Source: Brachyhypopomus gauderio (taxonomy: Eukaryota; Chordata; Actinopteri; Gymnotiformes; Hypopomidae). Taken from it: DNA of 64,000 nt. Location: NCBI RefSeq assembly GCF_052324685.1, contig NC_135222.1, forward strand, positions 4,674,420-4,738,419, in the 5' to 3' direction. Positions 41,484 through 52,389 of the stretch are shown here, one piece after another (the first letter of the stretch is position 1; each line of letters begins with the position of its first letter). Made by a program: the position numbers and the translations under genes. The notes below the pieces were generated by a model. The model searched no databases. It was given only the letters and a program-made list of their open reading frames with translations, and was not told the origin of the DNA.

Positions 41484-44392
41484 CATTTAGGACACCCCAT
41501 TACTCCTTGAACTGCCTCCAACTCAATTGAAGGTACTTCGTTTTGTACCTGCCCTCTTACCAAGGTTTACAGCTCTTGGAGAGCATTCACTATCACTTCA
41601 GGTATATCAATTTGTTCTGCCAGGGCATCAATAATAATCAGCTCGTGTGTACAAATAAAGTTGTGATAGTCAAGGTCAAGACCAGATGCAGAATTGCAGT
41701 TTATTCAACAACCCCTCCAAAACTTGCTGTCTAAGCAAGACCTGTAGGGTTAAAGGAGTATAATTATTACCTGTACAAGTAAAAAAAAACACAGAACATT
41801 GTTTACACAGGATATTGACCAGAAATCCATATCCTTTCTATAGTCATCTAACACAGGATATAATGTAAATATAATGTATATTTAAGCAATTAATCGCAGT
41901 ACCGGAGCAGCAGGAACAATGTCATTGGTCAAAATCCGTTACTGCTTTCTGATTGGCTGTTTTTTGTGAATTCCAGCGCGAGAGCATAAAAAGATTCGCG
42001 AGCGCGCGGGAGGGGTTTGAGTGCGCACGCACGCTCCAGTAAACGGAAGAAGAGTATGTTCGTGAGAGAGCAGGATAAATCTGAGCGCGCAGGATAAATC
42101 TGAGCACGCGCGAGCGGTTCTGTAGTGGAGCAAAGCGAATCTGAGCGAGAGCAGAGTAAATATAAGAGAGCACATTAATATTTTGCGCGAGAACAAAGAA
42201 AATCCGTGCGAGCTGCGTGAATCACGCTCTCGCACTTAAAAAATGTGCTCTCGACTATTGGCAGAGAAATAACGCCATACACCTCCCGAATTTTGTAACT
42301 TCGCGCGCGCGCCGCGCTTCAGCGCGATCAACAAAGTCATGTTTGCAGAGTTCATACACCTATACAAGGTGGAATTAAAGCACTTGTACGGCACTTTCAA
42401 GGCCCATTTAAATATTTTCCAGCACGATAAACATAATTAAGTTAAATATTAATATATATACTCGAAATAATTCGCTTTTTATCACATTATTTAATGGTTG
42501 TTTATTTTCAAAACGCCCAATCTTAACGTCTTCACGTTCTCTCATGTTTCGTCCTGGAATTACAAGAGGCTCGTATTTGTTAACGTAATTTCAACATTTT
42601 AATGTACTTTAGCCTAAATTCCAGCACTTTTCAAACCTGAAACACAAAGCAACATCAAAATGCGTCAGGTAAATGTTCATTCCCCTTTTTTTGAGGGGTG
42701 TTTCTTTATACTACCACATATCATTTCGGACAACATTGCAAAGCCATATTTATGTTTGATGCCTGGTGTGTATATATACGGTCTCTGGTCAGGTAAAAAT
42801 GTTCTTTCACCGGTTTTGCAAGGGTTTTTTATTCTCCACTGCCACCTATCGCCACCTATCGTTTCGGAGAACACTGCAGCGACGCTCGCGACGTTCGCGA
42901 AAGTATAAACGCCTACACCGCTCGCGCAGGGTCGCGCGAGGTGGGCGGAGTCGCGCGCTACGGTCGCTCGCGAAAGTATAAACCAGGCTTTATTAGACGC
43001 AGACGCAGACGCGAGCGGCGCGAGGGTCCGCGCGGCGAAAATGACGTAATCGCGGTGGCTCCGCCCGTGCGCGAGGGCCTCGCGCGCTGTCGCGGCGCGA
43101 GGTCGTGCACCTCTCGAATTTTGTAACTTCGCGCGCGCGCCGCGCTTCAGCGCGATGGACAAAGTCATGTTTGCCGGGTTCATACACCTAAACAAGGTGG
43201 AATTAAAGCACTTGTACGTCACTTTAAAGGTCCATTTCAATATTTCCCAGAACGTTAAACTTAATTAAGTTAAATATTTATACATGTACTCGAAATAATT
43301 CGCTTTTTATCACATTATTTAATGGTTGTTTATTTTCAAAACGCTCAATCTTAACGTCTTCACGTTCTCTCATGTTTCGTCCTGGAATTACAAGAGGCTC
43401 GTATTTGTTAACGTAATTTCAACATTTTAATGTACTTTAGCCTAAATTCCAGCACTTTTCAAACCTGAAACACAAAGCAACATCAAAATGCGTCAGGTAA
43501 ATGTTCATTCCCCTTTTTTTGAGGGGTGTTTCTTTATACTACCACATATCGTTTCGGACAACATTGCAAAGCCATATTTATGTTTGATGCCTGGTGTATA
43601 TATACGGTCTCTGGTCAGGTAAAAATTTTCTTTCCCCGGTTTTGCAGAGGTTTTTTATTCTCCACTGCCACCTATTGCCACCTATCGTTTCGGAGAACAG
43701 TGCAGCGACGCTCGCGACGTTCGCGAAAGTACGCCTACACCGCTCGCGCAGGGTCGCGCGAGGTGGGCGGAGTCGCGCGCTACGGTCGCTCGCGAAAGTA
43801 TAAACCAGGCTTAACACACGCTCAACAGGGAGGGGTCGGGGACCGTAACGTGACAGTTCTGTTATTATATTCTTACTTTAAAGAAAAATACACGTTTACA
43901 TTTTATACTTTCAGTTTATTAAGTGTGAGCACTTTTAAAATAAAAATGCATTTGGTAGCAACAGCTTTTGGGTGACTTCTTAATTATTTCAATCATAATA
44001 ATAATGCACTGGTTAGTGTCCCAGTAGGAGTCCACTGTTGCAGATATAGACACCTCAAAGATGTCCTCTGTTTATTGTCCTGGATTACCTTTCTTGAAGG
44101 TAGATTTATGATTACCCTTTTCACCAGTCTTCCAGCCATCAGTAACTACCAACTACCAGTAACTATTTGCTGATTAATATTGATATAATACTAGTTTTAA
44201 CATGTTGCTTCTGTACATAGTCAGGAAACAGCTCAAATAAATACATTTTTAATAACACTAAACCCCGAATTGGATCGAATCGGATCGAATCGATTAAATC
44301 GGATTAAATCGAAATAAATCGATTCTTAATCTTCAGAATCGGAATCGGATCGATTCTTGGAATTTGAATCGATACCCAGCCCTAGTCTAGGA

Positions 44393-46310
44393 GTATATAC
44401 GACTGATAAAGGCTTGGTACTTTATACATACAGCTGTGGAGTGGGTGTTGCCTAATGAAATGAACTCGCAGTGCCTTTCGTGGGTTCATAGTTACAGACA
44501 GTGCTGTTGTTGACATGGCTCAGTTTGTCAACTTCTGTCGTTCGTTGCTGGGCTGTTTCAGGAACACTGCAAATTGGATATCGTCTGAGAGGAGAAGCAT
44601 TCTGAAACGAGCACAGACGTCGTGACGGTGCCGTAGTGGGTGTTGTGGTGTTTTAATGTTTGTCAGCACCATCGCTGAACTTCTCACACTGTCACTTCTG
44701 CCTCTGACATCCAGAAATATCCAAAAGCGGTGTGGGTGGAAACTGACCCCTGAAGACGCCGTGGAGGATGACGAACGCCACTTCTGTCTGACACTAAATG
44801 GATGACAGTCTAACCGCACACCTGCAGTGTGTTCCTAATGAACACTCATAATAACATGGATAGAAAGTGTCAACCCTAAACAATGGCACAAATTCTAAGG
44901 TTACTACTTTAGATTTTATGCCCATAGTTGTCAACCCTCTGAACACCTCTAGGTTATGTTCTAATGTTGAGATGCGCATATATTCATTCAAAAAAATTCT
45001 GTATGATTCATGTATGATTTTACTTGCATTTGCATGCATGAGTAATATGGCCAAAATTCAGGACCACTACAGAGTGGCAGTAAACATCATGTCTCTTTCT
45101 TCTCATCTTTTCACCTTCTGACATCGAAGGTCACTTAACAAAGGATGTTTCAGTTGAATAAAGGGAGGAAAGAGGGCACAGGGAAGAGGGCACAGGGAGG
45201 GAGAGGAAGAGTGATGCTGCACGCAGGGCAAAGTTATCACCGCAGACACGAGAGTTGAGGAAGTGGAGCAGTCAAAGAGAAATTGGGCTGTAGTACATTT
45301 CAAAGCCTAGGGACCCTTGATGTGAGAGACAAACCACCCACGGAGGACAGCCTGCAGTGTGGCACTGAAAGATCTCCCCCACTTTGAGCTCTGCCTGGTG
45401 TGTAGCACTGAGGGCTTTGAGATGGGATGTAAACTACAACAATCGATGTAGCTTATTTGTTAATTGTTAACGCCGTTTTAAAAATGTAACATTTGTTGAA
45501 TGTTTTGTTCCCACTAAGGAAGTACAATTACCAGATATAGTGCTCTTGATGGTTTGAACCTGTGGGCGTCTACAAGCATCCTGTTGCTTCTTGAGACTTC
45601 CAAGTCATTTCACTGTTGATCTGGCGATCAGAGTGTCGCATTTGTGAGATGGGCGACCCCATTTTCTTCTGTTTATCTGGCACGCATCTGTACGAGGGTG
45701 CTCTTAAATCACTCTGGGTTAGTGCTGACGTCTCTGTGGTGACAGGTTAATGTTTCTTTCTGTAGAGATACATGGTTAAAGCATGTTGGCCGCAAACACC
45801 GTCAGCACAGATTTTCATCGACATAGATGTGTGTCATCTGCCTTTACGCTTTATTGTGGCTGTTTCAGTGCCAGATCTCGGTCAGTAGTAAACCTAAGTT
45901 GACACTGTGTGGCTTATTAATCAGGAAAACAAGTGAATAAGCAAATAAAGAATCAGCTAAATCTTCATTAAATTTAACGAGAAGCCTACATTAGTTACCA
46001 ACTTGACCCCCCTCTTTATCCCAGCACTTCCGTTATAGTTGCACGTGTGTCTGGCTAATAATAGGATCTGTCATCCATTATAATAACGGATCCATATTTA
46101 GTCTGCGTCTGCTGTCAGCGGTGTGTTGTGTGTCGTTGTGTTTTGACATGGCTTTGACGGCATGTTCTTTATCATGGTGAAGTTCTGGTTTAGAAATTCG
46201 TGCTGTTCTCATTCTCTCCTCCCAGACATACTGGTCGTACTGGGATGTTTGGGCTGATTACTGGCCTGGGTCGGGTAGTAATATAATGTATAATTGCGTT
46301 ACGTAATCAG
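44393..46310. other. Intergenic, no gene seen
   Basis: Short ORFs without recognisable domains and no repeat family that I can name. Confidence 0.4.
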
Positions 46311-47197
46311 CCCAGCAGGCATTTCAACGTTGAATCGACGTTGAATCGACGTCGAATTTGATGGTTGAATCAACGTTGGATTATGTGTCGATTTTGAAAG
46401 GTGATTCAACGTTGATAAGCCAACGTCGTTTCAACGTCATACATTCAACCTTGAATAAACCATAAAATTCACGTTCATGATGTTCAACATTGCATGGGAG
46501 AGAGGAAAAAAACAACTGTAGGCCTATGCCACAATGAAAAAAGAACAATTTTATTTATTTTTTTATTCTCTCTGTAAAATTAATCTCGGAGAACCACCAC
46601 ACAACCTCAGTAACGGCGTCTGGGAATCGAACCCACGACCCTCCGGTCTCAAGACCAGTTCTCTAACCGCCAGGCCACGACTGCCCTGCCCTAAACCTGT
46701 TGATTTGTCATTGTGAAGTTTTGTTTCTGCCTCAAAACATTTCAAACTGTTTCATTGCTTGATGTTGTCTTCCTGGTTAATACCTGCCTGTTTTTGACGA
46801 CGTTTTTGGACGAATTAATAAATAAATAAAAATTATATTATTATTATTATTATTATTACTACTACTACTACTAAGAATAATTAATACCTCTTTCATAACC
46901 CTCAGCCAATGCCAAAGAGATGTTTGTACTTTTTTTATTGTATGTGTTTTTTGAACTTGAAATGGTAATACAAAGGCAGGTTGAAGATATTACGTTGATT
47001 CACCGTTAATAGTTCAACGTTTGCGCAACCATTTAATATTCAACGTTGATTCACCGTTAATAGTTCAACGTTTGCGCAACCATTTAACATTAAACGTTGA
47101 TTCAACGTTGTTTCAACGTTGAAACAACAACGGACAGTATTTCAACTATATTTCAACCACATTTCAACGTTGAAGGTCGGTCGTGTGCCAGCTGGGA
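46311..47197. mobile_element. DNA element with AACGTT-rich ends, carrying a SINE fragment
   Basis: The left end CCCAGCAGGCATTTCAACG and the right end, the complement of CCCAGCTGGCACACG, are imperfect inverted repeats. Both subterminal regions are dense in TTCAACGTTGATTCAACG-like direct and inverted repeats, including a duplicated block at 46,993-47,110. No transposase ORF. I see no clear target duplication. Confidence 0.65.
46590..46686 (-). repeat. tRNA-derived SINE fragment
   Basis: The minus strand starts GGGCAGTCGTGGCCTGGCGG and contains an A-box-like GTGGCCTGGCGG and a B box GGTTCGATTCC (46633-46623). The body resembles the tRNA-related head of teleost SINEs. It lacks proper acceptor-stem pairing on its 3' side, so it is not a functional tRNA gene. 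Confidence 0.7.
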
Positions 47198-50100
47198 GGA
47201 TACAAAAAGCAAATTAGATAACTGGTACGTCTAAAAATATGGGATTAGCTACAACCAGGATTAGATTAGGATAATGAACAACGATCACTTTCTCCTTTGT
47301 TTTCTTTTCTTTAATGGTTCTAGTCCAGTGATCACGACGGTTGTCGCACTGCATCAGAACCGAATGTATTCTGCGTTAGTTCAGAGGTGTAAATATGTAC
47401 CAGTCGTGTTTTCTGCACCGTGTTCAAATGTTTTGCTGCATCCGTTTGCGGTATGTGACTGAAAACAGACGTGTATTTGTGAGCTCTTTCTGGTTCGTGC
47501 CTTTCTTTCCTTTTATTAACACACACGACACCATTAGAAAAACCTACCAGCACCCAAATCCTTAAAACGAGATCTAATGCGGGATATTCTTTTCGAGGAT
47601 ACGATACTCGTTTCGTCCAATATTTGTAGTGTAATGTTCAGCGAATATTCTCAGAAACTTCGCTATATTAGTTAGAATGAGATGTTAACCAAGAAGCCCA
47701 ATTACGAGCCGCTTTTAAGCTATATGCAATTTCTAGAGGAATGACTATTTTCGGCTGTATTAACAAAGTCCACGAGTGTCTATTTCGGAAGACTTGGTTT
47801 GAATTAGCCAGCAAAGCCACAAATGTTCGGTTCTCACCCACGTCAAAATATTCTATATCTATCTGGAATATATGGTGCAATATATGGTGCATATGGTGTA
47901 TGAGTGTGGACTGGGCACTCAGGGGATCCTCAGTGATGCTGGACTCATGCGTTCATGTGCGCATCTTTTACACATCTGAGTTGTTCATGTTGGTGGATTA
48001 CACTGGCTGGCACTGTAGGGGGGCAGTGTTTCGAAATTCTTTGGTACTTTGTGTTAATTAATCCCACTAGCAAATGAAAGAAAATCAGATTATTACTTTA
48101 ATATAGTAACTCTTTGGCTTGTGTTACAAATAGATTTTACATATATACTCAGTAACATATCATTTAATACATTTGTAACATCGTAATCCTCCCAGTCCTG
48201 GTTGTCTACACTGTTAATTGATGTACACTGATGTAATAGGTTATCACACCTGCACTACATGGAGAATATACCAGTTATTTTGTGCAACGATTTTACAGTT
48301 GTTCAGTTGAGAACTCGATTACCTTTGGTGCACTAAAGTGGGGAGACTGTATGAAAAGCACTTTTCTTCCCATACATGGTTTGACCCGCATTGCCCTCAG
48401 TTCCCTCGTTGGACTTCAAATCCAATCTGTGTGACCCGTCTAATTACTTACTGAGTACAATGACGCATTAAATTTAAATAAAGACACGTTTAATCAACCT
48501 CTGCTTGATGGGACCACAGAACCCCCTGACCCAATTCCATGGACGCTGCATCAGTGTTTGGGGAAACAGCTAAAAAGAATAATTAAAAGATGAAAGGGAT
48601 GACGAGATCCCCGGGCCCCTTGCCTTAATCGAGAACAGTCATGACATCGTTATGAATTATGTCAGTACATTTCATAATATCGATCCTCTATGGAGTCCAT
48701 TATATTCACTAGAAGTGAAGTTTAATACTGGCCATTCATACCTGCGAAAAGAGGTTCAGTGCCTCAGTATGACGTAGCATTCGTGATGATTAGTGTGTGA
48801 TTATTTGAAACGTGCTTTTGAACCCAAAGGTTTCGCCTTTGCTGTGCTGTTGCGGCAAGGTCTCCATCCATCTGGACTGATAAGAGATCTTGTGGGGATG
48901 TCGAAATAGATCTTGTATACGGGCGAGCATCCTGAGCACAGGAGCAGATTCTGGACTCAACGTCGAGCTCGGTTAAGTGACACGTTGTTGGACGGAGATC
49001 CAAGCTGCCTGCTAAAATGACATATAGAGTCCACGAAGGGGTGAATTCCGTTTTGCTTTTACATAACAGTAAAATTATTAGCTTACTTGCCAAAGGACGG
49101 AGGCTAAAAGATGATGCAACTACTAACAGGGGATCACTTTTATGATACATAACCCACACCACAATGGAAGCGTTTCTCCTATTCTGATGCGCAGCGTCGA
49201 TATTGTGGCTTCTTGGTGCAGTGGCTGCGCTTCTGTGGAGATCCGTGCTTGGGCCAGACCACCGCAGATCCTTATGTAAGAACCGTGGGCCGTGGCACCG
49301 CAGGAACACAGCGGGAGCTTAGAGACTGGGGTTCCCATAGCGGTTCCCGCTGCAGAACCACACTCACAGTACACCGACCCGAGGCGAAATACGGAAAGAA
49401 AGAATCGACGCGTAGGCAGCGCAAAGGCAGCGCGCCGAACTGGGTCGGTGTTGCAGTGCTGCACCTCTTGAATGTGCGATTTGTACTGCGTGATTAAATC
49501 AGTTGTTAATGTCACAATGGACCAGCCTCGTCTTACATTTGGCCTCACATAAGTTTTAGTAAATAAACTGGACAGAGGGACTACTGTACGTGCGCGGAGT
49601 TTCACTTATTGTACCGTGGCTGTGAAACGTCGGGCCGTTTTAGTTTTATGGCATCATGTACAGAAGTGATGTGGAAATAATAAAACAAATATTTTCCTGC
49701 TCTCATAGTCGCCAGTAAGTATGATCGATTCTTATTAAACCTGCACAGGTCTGTTACAGGCTAAATATGCATACTGGATTACGTTATTCTGTACTTAAAC
49801 TCCTTTAGTTCAAACCAGACACCCCCGCACTTTCACAATTTTCATCACTCATTCTTACCCCTTTTTAAATAGGGACCAATACGTACCATAATATTCCCGA
49901 CGGAAATATACACTTAGACGTATTGAAATACATATATCTTTACATTATACATACCACAGCATGAGGATGATAATGAATTATTCTGTTTTACTGACATTAT
50001 TTTACAGTTTAATGCTGACATTATGTGCAATGCAGTAGCTTAAATGAAATGGTCAGACAGACTAGCGCTCTAAACTCATCAAGTACTACTTACTCATCCA

Positions 50101-50748
50101 AATATGAATCCATATGAATGTGAACTGTTAGTGATGCTTGAACTGTTACGGCTGTATTCATAGATGCCATTAATCCACCCACAGAAACCTCTTCACTGTC
50201 TGAATCTGAATACCGTGTGGGTGTGCATGGTACGGCATTGTGACATTAGATTCACAACTGCCCTGCTGTCACAAACACGAACACCCGAGTCCCAGAAGAG
50301 AGGAGCACTTTTAATCCAAGCGAGGAGATGCGCGTCTGATCTCCACGTGACCCAGCGCTTTCCTCCCCGCTACAACACCCACGTGACCCAGAGCTGGCCG
50401 GATATGTAAATAATCGATGAGAAAGTCTATCGTTAGTTGTGTTCATTAACTCTGAATTGTCTACATTTTGTATGTAAGTGATTATTCGAAGAAATGTATT
50501 CGTTCAATTCCATCTACTTAATTAACACAACGAACTTAAGGCTCTGTGGTGCCTGCAGCTCTGTTTTAAATTTAAGCTCTGCAATTTCCCCTCGCAAGGC
50601 CTCTTTGTGAATGTATGCCTCTGAGCTGCGATCAGAAACGGTTGAGCAGTAGCCAGATCAATTTCTCCATTTGAGTTTAAACAAAAACAAGCATGCTTCA
50701 CTTTGCATTTAATATTTTATCTTTGTGTGCACAGGTGGTACTTTGTCT

Positions 50749-50749
<1 letters not shown>

Positions 50750-50784
<35 letters not shown>
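50750..50784. repeat. Poly-C run, 35 bases
   Basis: Uninterrupted C homopolymer in otherwise unique sequence. Confidence 0.9.
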
Positions 50785-51877
50785 TGTGGAAATTTGATTA
50801 TGGAACGGCGACGTTTATAACTGCATCTGATCAACGTGCTTTTTAATCTGTAAACACTGCCATTGGGTGACGGTATATGATATTTAAATGAGGAGGATAA
50901 TGAAAGTCTGGATTTTCTTGGCTGGCTTGCTCTATCCTTCAGAAGCTGATGTTGCAGGCGGTCTGAGCTCGCGTGTGCTCGTGTTACTCTCTGCATTGCT
51001 CTGACATTCAGGAGCGTGGCACGCCTGATCTGATACTGCAGAAAGCAAACGGCTGAATAGGCCTGGATCAGAATTTTCCCTGCGTACAAGCGGCTGAAAA
51101 TCAGCTCCATGTTTACTAAGCTTCTATCTGAGGAACTTGGTCAAGGGCTGTGTAAGCTTCTCATCTTCTCGGAGCTGATGGGCCCTTGCAGATGGAGATT
51201 CATGCTGGTTCATTTTTGCCTCATTTGTCCCTCTTTGATTTGTGAAACATAAAAAAAATCTTGAGCTTCCTTGAAATAAAAAGTCTTCTTGCTTTGTAAT
51301 CTTCTATGGATTAGTCATCCTGCATGGGTCTAAACCAATGCTTTCACCGAATCTGCTTTCAGCTTCTTTTTAGAATTCGACTCGCAAACCCCCCCTCCCT
51401 CCTCCACCCCAGTCTTTATTTACTTCTGACATCTTGGATATTGGAGGGCAGTAAGCGGTTCTGTGACTAGGCCTCCGGGCTGCTGCCGCCACTCCATTTT
51501 GCTCCGCCGAGCTCTTTAGCGCACTGCCTGCTGTGCGAGTGGGTCCTGCTCGGCCGTCGATCTGCACAGATGCCCCCCCCCCCCCCCCCCCCCGCCCGTT
51601 GCTCTAGTTCAGAGCCACACTTATGAACACAAACAAAAGGGTATTAAAGAGGCACTTTTCGCTATTGCCTATGACCCCCACCTTCAGAGTGGTTCAGAGA
51701 GTCGGAGCAGCCTGAGAACTTCATCTGGCCTGAGATCGACCCTGTTCCTAGAGGCTGCGATTAAGAGATGTGGCCAGCCGTCTCTGCAGAAATCATATAG
51801 GCCTTGCACACTGCATCCCATTCACATTGCTGCCGTTGAGCTGGCCAACCACACGTCTGCGTGGGGCCAGTGGAACT

Positions 51878-51943
51878 CGTCTGGAACCCGCCGTCTGGAG
51901 CCCACCGTCTGGAGCCCACCGTCTGGAGCCCACTGTCTGGCAC
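51878..51943. repeat. 15-bp minisatellite, about four units
   Basis: Units of CCGTCTGGAGCCCAC in tandem with few substitutions. Confidence 0.85.
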
Positions 51944-52389
51944 CTGGGTGGCTGTGCCCCTCGCTGGGTCTGCTGGCTGCAGTCCCAGCTTCCCCCTGGC
52001 ATGTAGCTGCAGGCAAAGTGTTTGGTGTTGTATGCTGCACTCCCAGAGGCAAACACAGGACAGCTCACAGAGACGGAGACAGACTCATGGCAGGGAATTC
52101 CCCTACGTGCTGCCTCCCACTGTACCAATGCCAGGAAAGTGTTTTTAGACCTAAATGATGGAAAATAATACAATTTGAATGGGTTGCATTCTTAGTTTGC
52201 ATATGTCAATCTAACCATTTGCGAGATATTTATTAGAAGCTTAATTTCCTGCTTTTTAATAGTATTTATACACAATATGGTGTTTTAAGCTAATAGCTGC
52301 ATAATTTAATGTTTTTGTCTTTGTGACCTGCATGTAGCTGCAAAGCTGAATTTACTGGTATATCTAAGACAGTTTAATGACTAGGTTTT

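Larger units (their letters stand above)
40276..42279. mobile_element. 2-kb element with long (~650 base) terminal inverted repeats
   Basis: The left arm 40276 to about 40935 is mirrored by about 41630-42279: it begins TATGGCGTTATTTCTCTGCC and the right end is its reverse complement. The inserted copy splits a Harbinger-like unit, with CACCTC on both sides (40270-40275 and 42280-42285). Long TIRs suggest a MULE-like or foldback element, but the superfamily is not certain. Confidence 0.8.
36616..43811. mobile_element. Array of at least seven copies of a CpG-rich Harbinger-like non-autonomous element
   Basis: Unit of about 700 bases with ends AGCCTGGTTTATAC and its complement GTATAAACCAGGCT. 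The whole array is flanked by TAA on both sides (36613-36615 and 43812-43814), and copy 1 alone also has TAA on both sides. This fits the 3-bp TWA target of PIF/Harbinger elements. Approximate copies: forward 36616-37324 and 37349-38051; reverse 38051-38181 (partial), 38182-38857, 38858-39430 (lacks one end), 39431-40117, 40147-42990 (interrupted at 40276-42279) and 42991-43811. Repeated ORFs beginning MCIYTVSGQVKMFFPRFC are translations of this repeat, not genes. Confidence 0.85.
36029..44384. mobile_element. hAT-like element of 8.36 kb with perfect 8-bp target duplication, packed with nested elements
   Basis: The left end begins TAGGCCTGTGTTGAAAAA and the right end is the reverse complement of TAGGGCTGGGTATCGATTC. 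Both ends carry ATCGATT-rich subterminal sequence. GTCTAGGA occurs immediately outside both ends (36021-36028 and 44385-44392), the 8-bp duplication expected of hAT transposons. The outer element itself has no intact transposase; a short ATG ORF starting MATDSDGNDDSQIG near 36,194 soon stops. Most of its interior is the Harbinger-like array 36616-43811. Confidence 0.88.
47198..52389. other. Intergenic, no gene supported
   Basis: Several ORFs of 60-180 codons (for example minus 49309-48764) have no domain, no repeat of known kind and no splice support. Poly-C runs at 50750-50784 and about 51572-51592 probably have uncertain length. Confidence 0.4.

Noticed and set aside
36347-43847. A solo LTR (TG...CA) between the outer hAT element and the Harbinger-like array
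   Set aside because: TGTAACG and CGTGACA edges look LTR-like, but no target duplication was visible on either side.
36335-43975. Repeated ORFs such as MCIYTVSGQVKMFFPRFC and the Arg-rich frames
   Set aside because: The same sequence appears in every Harbinger-like copy and in several frames, driven by CpG-rich repeats. No transposase motif is present.
46590-46686. A functional tRNA gene on the minus strand
   Set aside because: A-box and B-box sequences are present, but the 3' half of the acceptor stem is missing and it lies inside a transposable element. It is a SINE remnant.
48764-49605. Overlapping ORFs of 95-180 codons
   Set aside because: No recognisable motif and no consistent exon structure; chance ORFs in unique DNA.
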